Shown: positions 26,660 through 35,596 of the stretch, in pieces | How positions within the stretch are numbered: the first letter of the stretch is position 1 | Layout: each line of letters begins with the position of its first letter | Assembly: GCA_041397365.1 (NCBI GenBank) | Contig: JAWKWT010000003.1 | Span: 62,001 to 126,000, forward strand | Origin: P52-10 sp041397365 | GTDB lineage: Bacteria > Pseudomonadota > Alphaproteobacteria > Rhizobiales > Xanthobacteraceae | DNA length: 64,000 bases | Direction: 5' to 3' | Notes under the pieces: model-generated | Database searches by the model: none | The model's input: only the letters and a program-made list of their open reading frames with translations | What the model was told of the DNA's origin: nothing | Made by a program: the position numbers and the translations under genes

Positions 26660-28399
26660 TCAATGCGCCGCCAGCGCCAGCGTCGCCGGCGCATCCGACG
26701 GCGAGCGCACGTCCTCGATCCGCGACTTGAAGCGGATCAGCGGCGGTTTCACGCCATTTGTCAGCAGCACGCGGCGGACCGAGCGGCTGGTCCCGGTCAG
26801 CACCACGCGAATGCCATTGCGCGCCGCTTGCGAAGCGATCGATCCGATCACATGCGCCGCCGTCGAATCCAGCAAAGGAACGTCGGCGAAATCGAGCACC
26901 AGCACTTTCGGCCTCTCGGCGATGCCCTCCAGCGTCGCGCCGACAGTCGCGGCCGCGCCGAAGAAGAACGCGCCGGAGATGCGATAGACGGCGATGTCGG
27001 GCGAGGCCGCGTTGCGGTCGCGGGTAATCCGCGCCTCGTCGCTGTCGTCATCGCGCGAGGACGAACGGGCTCCGCTTTCGATCCGGATCGATTCCGACAT
27101 GCGGTGCATGAACAGCAGCGTGCCGAGCGCGAAGCCGACCAGGATGCCCTCGGTCAGATCGCGGAACACGGTCAGCAGCAGCGTCGCCATCAGCACCAGC
27201 GCGTCGCCCCAAGACGAGCGGATCAGGATAGCGAAGGCATGCTTCTCGATCATGTTCCAGGCGACGATCACCAGGATGCCGGCCAAAGCGGCCAGCGGGA
27301 TCAGGCTGGCGAGCGGCGCGGCCACCAGCAGCAGCACCGCCAGAAACACCGCATGCAGCATGCCCGCCACGGGTCCGCGCGCGCCGGCGCGCACATTGGT
27401 CGCCGTCCGCGCCAGCGTTCCGGTCGCGCAGATGCCGCCGAACAGGCCGGAGGCGATGTTGGCCACGCCCTGCGCCACCAGTTCGCAATTGGAGCGATGA
27501 CGGCGGCCGGTCATGCTGTCGGCCACCACCGCGGAGAGCAGCGATTCGATTGCACCCAGGAGTGCGAAAGCAAGCGCATCCGGCAGCACCGCCTGCATCT
27601 TGGCGAGGCTGACCTCCGGCATCGACGGCCACGGCAGCGTTCGCGGCAATTCGCCGAAGCGGCTGCCGACGGTCTCGACCGGCAGGTTGAACAGCCATGT
27701 CGCCAGCGACGCCACGAACACGGCGATCAGCAGGCCCGGCCATGTCGGACGCCATTGGCGAAGGCCGATGATGATGCCGATGCTCACGACCGCGATCATC
27801 ACCGCCATCGGATTGGTGGTTCCGATCGCGCCGGCGAGCGCCTGCAATTTCGGCAGGAATTCGCCGGGCTCATGCCCCTGGAGCGTCAGGCCCAACAAAT
27901 CGTGGAGTTGGCTCGCGGCAATGATGACGGCGATGCCGCTGGTGAACCCGACCGTCACCGGCAGCGGAATGAATTTGATGTAGCTGCCGAGCCGCAGCGC
28001 GCCGGCGATCATCATGAAAACGCCGGACATGATGGTCGCCAGAAACAGCCCGTCCATGCCGTGGCGCTGCACGGTCGCGGCGACCAAAACGATGAAGGCT
28101 CCGGCCGGGCCGCCGATCTGATAGCGGCTGCCGCCGAGCGCGGAGATCAGGAATCCGGCGACGATGGCGGTGTAGAGGCCCTGCACCGGGGCAGCACCCG
28201 AGGCGATGGCGATCGCCATCGACAGCGGCAGCGCGACGATCGCAACCGTCAGCCCGGCGAACGCATCGGCCTTGAAATCGGCGAGGCCGTAGCCCTCGCG
28301 CAGCATCGACACCAGCTTCGGCGTGAACAGCACGACGGGAGATGGCGGCCGAAAGCCAATGGACGGGTCTGCGCTGTTCATCGAGCTGAGATCATACAT
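26660..28399 (-). CDS. SulP-family anion transporter with STAS domain
   Basis: A protein of about 579 residues. The N-terminal transport domain has 10-14 hydrophobic helices and the SulP signature GLYTAIVAGFLISALGGSRYQIGGPAGAF. It ends with a cytosolic STAS domain (RISGAFFFGAAATV...VLVLDFADVPLLDSTAAHVI) where a regulatory phosphate or nucleotide may bind. SulP proteins carry sulfate, bicarbonate or dicarboxylates; the substrate is not readable. I use ATG 28399 (MYDLSSMNSADP); the frame extends 33 bases further up. Confidence 0.9.
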   Translation of the reverse strand: MYDLSSMNSADPSIGFRPPSPVVLFTPKLVSMLREGYGLADFKADAFAGLTVAIVALPLSMAIAIASGAAPVQGLYTAIVAGFLISALGGSRYQIGGPAGAFIVLVAATVQRHGMDGLFLATIMSGVFMMIAGALRLGSYIKFIPLPVTVGFTSGIAVIIAASQLHDLLGLTLQGHEPGEFLPKLQALAGAIGTTNPMAVMIAVVSIGIIIGLRQWRPTWPGLLIAVFVASLATWLFNLPVETVGSRFGELPRTLPWPSMPEVSLAKMQAVLPDALAFALLGAIESLLSAVVADSMTGRRHRSNCELVAQGVANIASGLFGGICATGTLARTATNVRAGARGPVAGMLHAVFLAVLLLVAAPLASLIPLAALAGILVIVAWNMIEKHAFAILIRSSWGDALVLMATLLLTVFRDLTEGILVGFALGTLLFMHRMSESIRIESGARSSSRDDDSDEARITRDRNAASPDIAVYRISGAFFFGAAATVGATLEGIAERPKVLVLDFADVPLLDSTAAHVIGSIASQAARNGIRVVLTGTSRSVRRVLLTNGVKPPLIRFKSRIEDVRSPSDAPATLALAAH

Positions 28400-28474
28400 G
28401 GCGATCCGGCGGACCGTGTTGCAATGGACCACCGAAGCCGGATTGGCAAGTTGATCTATCGCAACGACACCCTG

Positions 28475-30538
28475 CTATGCGGCCGCGCGATGCGCGGCGA
28501 CGATCTGGTCGGCCGTGCGTCCCGTGACCTCCGCCATATGATCGAACGCCGTGGTGAAGCTGCCCGCGCCGCTGGTGGCCGAACGCACCTCGACGATCAG
28601 GTCTCCGATCTCGGCTTCCGGAAGCAGCGCGCGCACCACATCCCATCCGGCCCAGTCGTCGCGCGTGTCGAACGACAGGATCTGTCCTCGCCGGCCGGAC
28701 AGGATCGCGTTGATCCGCGCGGTGGCATCAGCCGGACAGACGATCTCGACGCTGTGGATTGGCTCCAGCAGCACCGGCTGGCATTGCGGCAACGCCTCTC
28801 CGACGCCGATGCGCGCCGCCGTGCGGAAGGCGAGATCGGATGAATCCACGGTATGATACGAGCCGTCGGTCAGCGTCACCGCGATGTCGACCACCGGAAA
28901 GCCGAGCGGCCCGTGCAGCAGGGCGTCGCGCACGCCTTCCTCGACCGCCGGAATGTAGTTGCGCGGCACCGCGCCGCCGACCACGCGTTCGTCGAACTTG
29001 AAGCCCTCGCCGCGCGGCAGCGGCGCGATCTCCAGCAGCACGTCGCCGAACTGGCCGTGCCCGCCGGACTGCTTCTTGTGGCGGCCGCGCTGGGTCGCAG
29101 CCTTGCGGATGGTCTCGCGATAGCCGATGCCGGGCGCCCGCTGATTGATGTTGACGCCGAAGCGGCCGCGCAGCCGCTCCAGCGCGACACGCAGATGCAT
29201 CTCGCCCTGCCCTGACAGCACCACGTCATGGGTGGCGGCATCGTGAAGGACGGACAGCGACGGGTCCTCCTCGCACAGCCGCAGCAGCGACTGGCCGAGC
29301 TTGACATCGTCCTTGCGGTCGCTCGCGGCGACGGCAAGCGAGAGCACCGGCGCATGCGCCTCAACCTGACACAGGACCGCGTGCGAAACCTTCGCGGCCG
29401 TGATCGTGTCGCCGGTGCGCACATGATCCAGCTTGCCGAGCACGACCACGTCGCCGGCCGCGGCCGATCCGCGCTTGTTGTCCTGCCCGAGCTGGACCGA
29501 CGACATGCTGGAGCAGCGGTCGGCCTCGCCGCGCGGCGACAGCAGCGTCGCGCCGTCCGTCAATTGTCCGGACAGCATGCGCACCAGCGACGCCTTGCCG
29601 CCGTGCTGCATATGCATCGTCTTCATCACATAGGCGAGCGTGCCCGCGTCCTTCCCGACGCCGAGCCGCGCCGCGGTCTCCGCGATCGCCGGAGCTTCAT
29701 GCCGCAGCGCCTTCAACAGCCGCATGACACCGTTGGCGCGCGTCGCCGCGCCAAGCAGGACCGGACAGATCAGCCCCTCCCGCAATTCGCGCGACAGATC
29801 GTCGAACACCGCATCGCGCGGCGGCGGGATGTCGTCCAGCAACTGCTCCATCAGCGCGTCGTCATGGTCGGCGAGCTTCTCCAGCATGGTGAAGCGCGCT
29901 TCCTTCTCGCGGCTGAGATCGCCGCCCTCCAGCGCCACGACTTCCGACGGCAGATGCTCGCGATAGACGAAGGCGCGCTCCAGCGCGAGATCGACGAAGC
30001 CGGCGATCAGGTCTCCGCGCCAGATCGGAATCTGCCGCAGCACCAGCGGCACGCGCGAGGCCGGTTGCAGCGTCGCCAGCGTTTCGCGCACACGCTTGTC
30101 GGCGCGATCGATCTTGTTCAGGAACAGAAAGCGCGGAATTTTGAGATCTTCCAGTTCGCGCAGGATCAATTGCAATTGCGGCAGCTTGCGTTCGTCCGCC
30201 TCGCAGACGACGACCGCGGCGTCCACCGCCGGCAGCGCGGCGCGCATGTCGTGGATGAATTCGATCGAGCCGGGACAATCGATGAACGTATAGGTTTCGT
30301 CCATGAAATTCGTGGTGACGGCTGTGAGCGCGGTGCTCATGCGATGGGTGCGCGACTCGCTGTTCTGGTCGCCGATCGTGGTGCCGTTCTCGACGGTGCC
30401 TGGTTTTGAGATCGCGCCGGTGCGCGCGAGGATCGCTTCGAGAAGGGTCGTCTTCCCGCTCTGGAACGGGCCCACCAGCGCGATGCACCGGGGACCCGAT
30501 CTTAGGTGACCTGACGGACTTCTGACATCATGTCCCAT
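28475..30538 (-). CDS. Elongation factor G-like protein (EF-G2)
   Basis: A 687-residue translational GTPase-like protein with EF-G domain order: P-loop GPFQSGKTT, switch II DCPGSIEF, NKID, then domains II-V ending in a domain IV/V pair with TRDDWAGWDVVRALLPEAE. The switch II motif is DCPGS instead of DTPGH, so the catalytic His is replaced. This places it with the EF-G-like/FusA2 group found beside canonical EF-G in many bacteria, not with the main elongation factor. Its role may be ribosome recycling, stress or none in translation. Confidence 0.88.
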   Translation of the reverse strand: MGHDVRSPSGHLRSGPRCIALVGPFQSGKTTLLEAILARTGAISKPGTVENGTTIGDQNSESRTHRMSTALTAVTTNFMDETYTFIDCPGSIEFIHDMRAALPAVDAAVVVCEADERKLPQLQLILRELEDLKIPRFLFLNKIDRADKRVRETLATLQPASRVPLVLRQIPIWRGDLIAGFVDLALERAFVYREHLPSEVVALEGGDLSREKEARFTMLEKLADHDDALMEQLLDDIPPPRDAVFDDLSRELREGLICPVLLGAATRANGVMRLLKALRHEAPAIAETAARLGVGKDAGTLAYVMKTMHMQHGGKASLVRMLSGQLTDGATLLSPRGEADRCSSMSSVQLGQDNKRGSAAAGDVVVLGKLDHVRTGDTITAAKVSHAVLCQVEAHAPVLSLAVAASDRKDDVKLGQSLLRLCEEDPSLSVLHDAATHDVVLSGQGEMHLRVALERLRGRFGVNINQRAPGIGYRETIRKAATQRGRHKKQSGGHGQFGDVLLEIAPLPRGEGFKFDERVVGGAVPRNYIPAVEEGVRDALLHGPLGFPVVDIAVTLTDGSYHTVDSSDLAFRTAARIGVGEALPQCQPVLLEPIHSVEIVCPADATARINAILSGRRGQILSFDTRDDWAGWDVVRALLPEAEIGDLIVEVRSATSGAGSFTTAFDHMAEVTGRTADQIVAAHRAAA

Positions 30539-30724
30539 TTGCCGCCTCCATCTTCGTTACGTGGAAGTCGGCCCGCGCCTTCATTGACTGGAGCGCATTC
30601 GCGTCAAACCCAAACCCACGATCGCGTTTGCGCTCCTGCGGGTCGGCAGGCACATCGTTTCAGCGTCGCAAGGCTTTGGCAAGAACGATCGATGGCGCTC
30701 CGCAACATGGCGAAGCGCTGAGCG

Positions 30725-31216
30725 TCAGAACCGCGCGGGACGGATTTCCATGCCCTCGAAACCGAAGGCGAGGTTGAGGCCCTGCTGTCCGGCGGCATCG
30801 AGCGGGATCAGCGACACCGCGCCGTTCGGGCCGCCGACAAGCTGGTTCGCAGCCGCACCGGTGCCGACCGAGGCGCTCGCGCCCGCGCCGCCATAGGTGC
30901 CGGACAGGCCGCCCGGCGCAAGCCGCGGCGACGGGCCGAACACCTCCCACGCCATCGCCCAGCGCTCCGTCACGCCGATGTCGAAACCGTAGCGGCAGAT
31001 CTGCGCGACATAGGGCTCGGCGCGGCGGCCGTTGCGCGTCAGCATGCAATCGAGATTGGTGGTCGAGCCGATGATGTAGCCGGCGCTGGGCCCGCCCGAG
31101 CATTCGAGCACACCGATCCGTGCCTGCGGCTCCTGCGCGTCGGCAGCACTCGAAATGGCGGCGACCGAGACAAGCGCCGCGGCGAGCGCACTGAGGAAAA
31201 GCCTGGACAGCATCAT
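30725..31216 (-). CDS. DUF992 exported protein, paralogue 1
   Basis: A 163-residue DUF992 protein. A signal peptide (FLSALAAALVSVAAISSAADA) precedes the family core: ARIGVLECSGGPSAGYIIGSTTNLDCML, Gly-rich LAPGGLSGTYGGAGASASVGTGAAANQLVGG and the C-terminal LNLAFGFEGMEIRPARF. Two conserved cysteines may form a disulfide. Periplasmic or outer-membrane; function unknown. The gene at 31338 is a tandem paralogue on the same strand. Confidence 0.85.
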   Translation of the reverse strand: MMLSRLFLSALAAALVSVAAISSAADAQEPQARIGVLECSGGPSAGYIIGSTTNLDCMLTRNGRRAEPYVAQICRYGFDIGVTERWAMAWEVFGPSPRLAPGGLSGTYGGAGASASVGTGAAANQLVGGPNGAVSLIPLDAAGQQGLNLAFGFEGMEIRPARF

Positions 31217-31283
31217 CGCCTCTCCTTCGCGGACCGGCCCGAACGGAGCGGCCGTCCGCGACAGAGTTGAGAGGCATTATGGC

Positions 31284-31325
31284 AAGAGCATGATCCGCGG
31301 AAACCCGCACGGATCAGACTCTCCA
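31284..31325. repeat. Degraded dispersed palindrome, copy 6
   Basis: AGAGCATGATCCGCGGAAACC followed by GGATCAGACTC keeps the left arm and part of the right arm of the six-copy palindrome but has lost the core. It lies between the two DUF992 genes, so it postdates or accompanied their duplication. Confidence 0.5.
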
Positions 31326-31337
31326 AAGCAAACGGCT

Positions 31338-31811
31338 TTACCGCGCCGGGCGCAGCTCCAGCCCCTGGAAGCCGGCCTGAACGTTCAACCCGGTCTGACC
31401 TTGCAGGCTCACCGGCTGCAAGGCGACCGAATTGGCCGAACCGCCGACCAGCACATTCGCGCCAAGACCGACGCCGACCGAGGCGCTGCCGGACACGCCC
31501 CCATAATTGCCGGAGAGATCGCCCATGCCGATGCGGGCGGTCGGTGCGAACACCACCCACCCCAGCGCGGTCTCGCGCGTGATGCCGAGATCGAGGCCGA
31601 CCTTGCGGATGGTCGCGGTGTAGCGGTCCTGCAATCCGTCGTCGCCGGTATAGAGGCAGTCAAGCGTGTTCACCGAACCGACCACCAGGCCGACGCTCGG
31701 CCCGCCCCGGCATTCGAGCATGCCGAGTTTTGTGCGCGACTGCGCGGTGGCGATGGAGACCGTCGCCGCCAACACCATGGCGGCGACCGCAAAACCTGTC
31801 AGACGACGCAT
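31338..31811 (-). CDS. DUF992 exported protein, paralogue 2
   Basis: A 157-residue DUF992 protein with signal peptide (MRRLTGFAVAAMVLAATVSIATA, then QSRTKLGMLECRGGPSVGLVVGS) and the family Gly-rich block MGDLSGNYGGVSGSASVGVGLGANVLVGG. The C-terminus, LNVQAGFQGLELRPAR, parallels paralogue 1. The genes are about 120 bases apart with a degraded palindrome between, so they may be one transcript. Function unknown. Confidence 0.85.
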   Translation of the reverse strand: MRRLTGFAVAAMVLAATVSIATAQSRTKLGMLECRGGPSVGLVVGSVNTLDCLYTGDDGLQDRYTATIRKVGLDLGITRETALGWVVFAPTARIGMGDLSGNYGGVSGSASVGVGLGANVLVGGSANSVALQPVSLQGQTGLNVQAGFQGLELRPAR

Positions 31812-31830
31812 GAATCCCCTCCGGCAAAAA

Positions 31831-33033
31831 CTATTTCAGGTTTCCGCAAAACCGCTGGATGCGGTGGCAGGCGTCTTCGAGATCCGAGTTTTTCGCCGCA
31901 TAGGAAATGCGGAATGCCGGACCGAGGCCGAACGCCGACCCTTGCACCACCGCCACGCCCTCGCTCTCAAGCAGCTCGGTGACGAAATCCTCGTCGGTTT
32001 CGATCACCTTGCCCGACGGCGCGGTCTTGCCGATCGTGCCCGCACAGGACGGATAGACATAGAACGCGCCTTCCGGCCGCGGACAGGAAATGCCGGTCGC
32101 CTGATTGAGCATCGAGACGACGAGGTCGCGCCGCTCCCTGAAAATCTTGGCGTTTTCCGGAATGAAGCTCTGCGGCCCGTTCAGCGCCTCGACCGCCGCC
32201 CATTGCGAGATCGAGGACGGCGCGTGCGTCGCCTGCGACTGGATCGTCGTCATCGCCTTGATGAGTTCGGCCGGCCCGCCCGCATAGCCGATGCGCCAGC
32301 CGGTCATCGAATAGGCTTTCGAGACGCCGTTCACCGTCAGCGTTCGGTCGAACAGTTTCGGCTCGACCTGCGCCGGCGTTGCGAATTCGAAGCCGTCATA
32401 GATGATGTGCTCATACATGTCGTCGGTCATCACCCAGACATGCGGGTGCTTCATCAGCACGTCGGTCAGCGCCTTCAACTCGGCCGCGGAGTAAGCCGCG
32501 CCGGTCGGGTTCGACGGCGAGTTGAGGATGATCCACTTGGTCTTCGGCGTGATCGCTTTCTCCAGCGCGTCGGGCTGAAGCTTGAAGCCCTGCTCCGCCG
32601 GACAGACGATATGCACCGGCTCGCCGCCCGCGAGCAGCACCATTTCCGGATAGCTCACCCAATAAGGCGCGGGAATGATGACCTCGTCGCCCGGATTGAG
32701 CGTCGCCATCAGCGCGTTGTAGAGCACCTGCTTGCCGCCGGTCGACACCACGATCTGGTTGCGCGCATAGGTCAGCCCGTTCTCGCGCTTGAACTTGGCG
32801 ATGATGGCGTCCTTCAATTCCGGAATGCCGCCGACATCGGGGTATTTGGTCTTGCCGGCCTCGATCGCGTGGATCGCCGCCAGCTTGATGTTGGCGGGCG
32901 TGTCGAAATCAGGCTCGCCGGCTCCGAGGCCGATGACGTTGCGGCCCGCCGCTTTCAGCTCACGCGCTTTGTCCGTGACCGCGACGGTGGCGGACGGCTT
33001 CACGCGGGCGAGCGACGCGGAAAGAAACGGCAT
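31831..33033 (-). CDS. aspC: Aspartate aminotransferase (class I, PLP)
   Basis: Transfers amino groups between aspartate and 2-oxoglutarate. It is 400 residues, of the Igamma/Ib type, with N-terminal LGAGEPDFDTP, SPSNPTGAAYS for PLP contacts, the Schiff-base lysine in NGVSKAYSMTGWRIGYA and the substrate Arg in FRISYA. The second of two adjacent ATGs (33033) is the better spaced from AGGAG. Directly upstream is a 16-base tandem duplication. Arginine/prephenate aminotransferase activity is possible in this subgroup. Confidence 0.92.
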   Translation of the reverse strand: MPFLSASLARVKPSATVAVTDKARELKAAGRNVIGLGAGEPDFDTPANIKLAAIHAIEAGKTKYPDVGGIPELKDAIIAKFKRENGLTYARNQIVVSTGGKQVLYNALMATLNPGDEVIIPAPYWVSYPEMVLLAGGEPVHIVCPAEQGFKLQPDALEKAITPKTKWIILNSPSNPTGAAYSAAELKALTDVLMKHPHVWVMTDDMYEHIIYDGFEFATPAQVEPKLFDRTLTVNGVSKAYSMTGWRIGYAGGPAELIKAMTTIQSQATHAPSSISQWAAVEALNGPQSFIPENAKIFRERRDLVVSMLNQATGISCPRPEGAFYVYPSCAGTIGKTAPSGKVIETDEDFVTELLESEGVAVVQGSAFGLGPAFRISYAAKNSDLEDACHRIQRFCGNLK

Positions 33034-33393
33034 CATGGTCTCCTGACAACGGCTTTTGCTGACAACGGCTTTTGCGGATGGATTCTTAACGGCCCCAAGC
33101 GGATTCGGCCCGCCGGGGGCGGTGCGCACACTAAGGGCGCTCGCGCTGCACTGCAAGAAGGAACGAGGCGCGCCGGATTTTAGAATCCGCATATTTTAAC
33201 GCGGTGATTTTAAGGCGGTGAGCCACATCGGGCACTGGGTGTTTTGGGGTGAGATTTTGCTGCGCAGCAGCATCAACCAGAACTTTCCATCCATTCCACG
33301 CGACTGCTCTTGCGCGGCCGCATTGGCGACACCATGCTGAGGCGTATGGGGACGGACGGCCGTTTTCTTCTCGATGCGACAAAGGCAGTCTGA
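33034..33393. other. Intergenic region upstream of aspC and the GST gene
   Basis: A 360-base divergent promoter region. It contains a perfect 16-base tandem duplication (33044-33059 and 33060-33075), an AT-rich patch around 33180-33215 with two similar copies of a ttttaa-gcggtga word, and no supported gene. Confidence 0.6.
33044..33075. repeat. 16-base tandem duplication in aspC leader
   Basis: TGACAACGGCTTTTGC occurs twice with no spacer, 10 bases upstream of the aspC start codon. It could be a slippage product that moves promoter or ribosome elements apart. Confidence 0.8.
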
Positions 33394-34038
33394 ATGTACA
33401 AGCTCTATTCGATGCAGCGCTCGGGCAACAGCTACAAGGCCCGTCTGGCGATGGCGCTGCTCAACATTCCCTATGAGCGGATCGAGGTCGACATCCTGCG
33501 CGGCGAGAGCCGCACGCCGGACTTTTTGAGAAAGAATCCGAGCGGCCAGGTGCCGCTGCTCGAAGTCACGACGGGACGCTTCCTCGCCGAATCCAACGCC
33601 ATCCTGTGGTACGTCGCCGGCGGCACGTCGATCGCGCCGGACGACCGGATCGACCGCGCCGAAATCCTGCAATGGATGTTCTTCGAACAGCACGCGCTGG
33701 AGCCGAATATCGGCGCGGCCTATTTCTGGCTGTCGCTGGTGCGCGGCGGCCGCGAGCTGCACGCCAACTCGATCGAGGACTGGCTGGAGCGCGGCTACCG
33801 CGCCTTGCAGGTGATGGAAAACCACTTGCGCCAGCACGATTATTTCGCCGCCGGGCGCTTCACCATCGCCGACATCGCGCTCTACGCCTACACGCATCTG
33901 GCCGAGCAATGCGATTTCGACCTCGGATCGTTTCCGGCGATCCGCAAATGGCTGGACCGCGTCGGCCGGCAACCCGGCTTTGTCGCCATGGACTGGGAGC
34001 CGGAGCTATCGCATGCGCTTCCGGCCGCGGCCGAATAA
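33394..34038 (+). CDS. Glutathione S-transferase family protein
   Basis: A 214-residue GST. The N-terminal thioredoxin-like domain begins MYKLYSMQRSGNSYKARLAM, with SGQVPLLEV and AESNAILWYVA for glutathione binding. The C-terminal helical domain has FTIADIALYAYTHLAEQCDFDL. It resembles the small-molecule GSTs of Rhizobiales; substrate unknown. It is divergent from aspC. Confidence 0.87.
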   Translation: MYKLYSMQRSGNSYKARLAMALLNIPYERIEVDILRGESRTPDFLRKNPSGQVPLLEVTTGRFLAESNAILWYVAGGTSIAPDDRIDRAEILQWMFFEQHALEPNIGAAYFWLSLVRGGRELHANSIEDWLERGYRALQVMENHLRQHDYFAAGRFTIADIALYAYTHLAEQCDFDLGSFPAIRKWLDRVGRQPGFVAMDWEPELSHALPAAAE

Positions 34039-34169
34039 GCGGCTCCGCCGCGATTTCGCCATGATTTCGACGCCAGGAACCGGAAATCCCGCCAACGCGA
34101 AGTCAGGATTTTCCTCCATGTTTTCAACAGGACGCTGATTCGCTCCGTCGTTGAACGAGGATTTTCATC

Positions 34170-34367
34170 ATGAGCCGGCCCGTTTTCGAGGCCAGTGACC
34201 GCCTGATTGCCGCCCGCGGATTTCAGTCGCACCCGCGCCGACAGGCCGCGGCCGCGTCCGCGCATGCCGTCGCAACTTTCGCGATGGCGAGCGCATTGAC
34301 GCTGGCGACGATCGTCGTGCTGACGATCGTTTCGATCGAAGTGGTGAAGGCCGCGCCGCTGTTCTGA
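34170..34367 (+). CDS. Small single-helix membrane protein
   Basis: A 65-residue protein: a basic cytosolic N-terminus (FEASDRLIAARGFQSHPRRQ) followed by one hydrophobic helix (FAMASALTLATIVVLTIVSIEVV) and a short tail. A weak gagg ribosome site precedes ATG 34170. It sits 71 bases before the sugar dehydrogenase, which itself begins with a similar Thr/Ala hydrophobic stretch. Unknown function; small membrane proteins of this type are often missed. Confidence 0.5.
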   Translation: MSRPVFEASDRLIAARGFQSHPRRQAAAASAHAVATFAMASALTLATIVVLTIVSIEVVKAAPLF

Positions 34368-34438
34368 TCGATCCTGATCGGCGGATCATCTGATCCGCCT
34401 CCCACGCCAGCCGGGCCGGACGCCATGAAGACTCCCTG

Positions 34439-35587
34439 GTGATCGTCACAGCCACGCTTGCTGCGGCGATCACGCTGACCACGTCACTGCTGATCGTCAC
34501 GACCACGCGCGGCGCAAGCACCTCGTTCAGATCGTCCGCGGGTCCGCTGGAGGTCGAAACGGTGGCGAGCGGGCTGGTGACGCCTTGGTCGCTGGCCTTC
34601 CTCCCCGACGGCCGCATGCTGGTGACCGAGCGGCCCGGCCGCCTGCGCGTGGTCGCGCGCAACGGCCAGTTGTCTCCGCCCGTCAGCGGCGTGCCGGAGG
34701 TGTGGGCCTCGGGCCAGGGCGGATTGCTCGACGTCGCGCTCGACAAAGACTACGCCGGCAACTCCACGATCTATCTGTGCTACGCCGAGCGCGCCGGCAG
34801 TGGCGGCCGCACCGCCGTTGCGCGCGGCAAGCTCGATGCCGGCGCGCAGCCGCGCCTGACGCAGACCAAGGCGATCTTCCGGCAGGAAGGTCCGCTGTCG
34901 AGCGGCAATCATTATGGCTGCCGCTTCGCGCAAGGCGCCGACGGCAATCTGTTCGTCTCGCTCGGCGATCATTTCGGCCCGCGCAACGAGGCGCAGAATC
35001 TCGCCAACCATCTCGGCAAGATCATCCGCATCACGCCGGAGGGCGAAGCGCCGGCCGACAATCCGTTCGTCGGCCAGAGCGGCGCAAAGCCGGAAATCTG
35101 GAGCTACGGCCATCGCAATCCGCAATCGCTGGCGATCCATCCGAAGAGCGGAAAGCTGTGGGAGATCGAACACGGCCCGCGCGGCGGCGACGAGGTGAAC
35201 ATTCCCGCCAAGGGCAAGAACTACGGCTGGCCGGTGATCGGCTATGGCGTCGATTACTCCGGCGCGAAGATTCACGAGGGCACCCACAAGGACGGCATGG
35301 AGCAGCCGATCAAATACTGGGTGCCGTCGATCGCGCCGAGCGGCATGGCGTTCTACACGGCCAACCTGTTTCCGGCGTGGCGCGGCAGCCTGTTCACCGG
35401 CTCGATCAACGGCGTGAAGGGACTGATCCGTCTCGGCCTCGACGGCGAGAAGGTGACGGGCGAGGAACGGCTGCTGCAAAATCTGAACGAGCAGATTCGC
35501 GACGTGCGGCAAGGACCGGACGGCGCGCTGTGGCTGCTGACCGACAACGCCGCCGGGCGCATCCTGCGGATCACGCCGCGCAAATAG
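34439..35587 (+). CDS. PQQ-dependent aldose sugar dehydrogenase (YliI-like)
   Basis: A 382-residue six-bladed beta-propeller dehydrogenase. Signal/anchor (VTATLAAAITLTTSLLIVTTT) precedes GLVTPWSLAFLPDGRMLVTERPGRLRV, NHYGCRFAQGADGNLFVSLGDHF, IWSYGHRNPQSLAIHPKSGKLWEIEHGPRGGDEVN and NYGWPVIGYG, the hallmarks of the soluble aldose dehydrogenase (GSDH) family. PQQ and Ca2+ sites are expected in the HRN/EHGPRGGDE region. It oxidises aldoses in the periplasm. Starts with GTG. No pqq synthesis genes are in the window. Confidence 0.87.
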   Translation: MIVTATLAAAITLTTSLLIVTTTRGASTSFRSSAGPLEVETVASGLVTPWSLAFLPDGRMLVTERPGRLRVVARNGQLSPPVSGVPEVWASGQGGLLDVALDKDYAGNSTIYLCYAERAGSGGRTAVARGKLDAGAQPRLTQTKAIFRQEGPLSSGNHYGCRFAQGADGNLFVSLGDHFGPRNEAQNLANHLGKIIRITPEGEAPADNPFVGQSGAKPEIWSYGHRNPQSLAIHPKSGKLWEIEHGPRGGDEVNIPAKGKNYGWPVIGYGVDYSGAKIHEGTHKDGMEQPIKYWVPSIAPSGMAFYTANLFPAWRGSLFTGSINGVKGLIRLGLDGEKVTGEERLLQNLNEQIRDVRQGPDGALWLLTDNAAGRILRITPRK

Positions 35588-35596
35588 CCACGGCCG

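Noticed and set aside
26630..28843. A 737-codon open frame on the plus strand
   Set aside because: It is antisense to the SulP and EF-G-like genes and its product is Arg/His/Gln-rich low-complexity text typical of GC-rich shadow frames.
29228..30409. 393-codon plus-strand frame opposite the EF-G-like gene
   Set aside because: Shadow frame; the minus-strand protein fits its family end to end.
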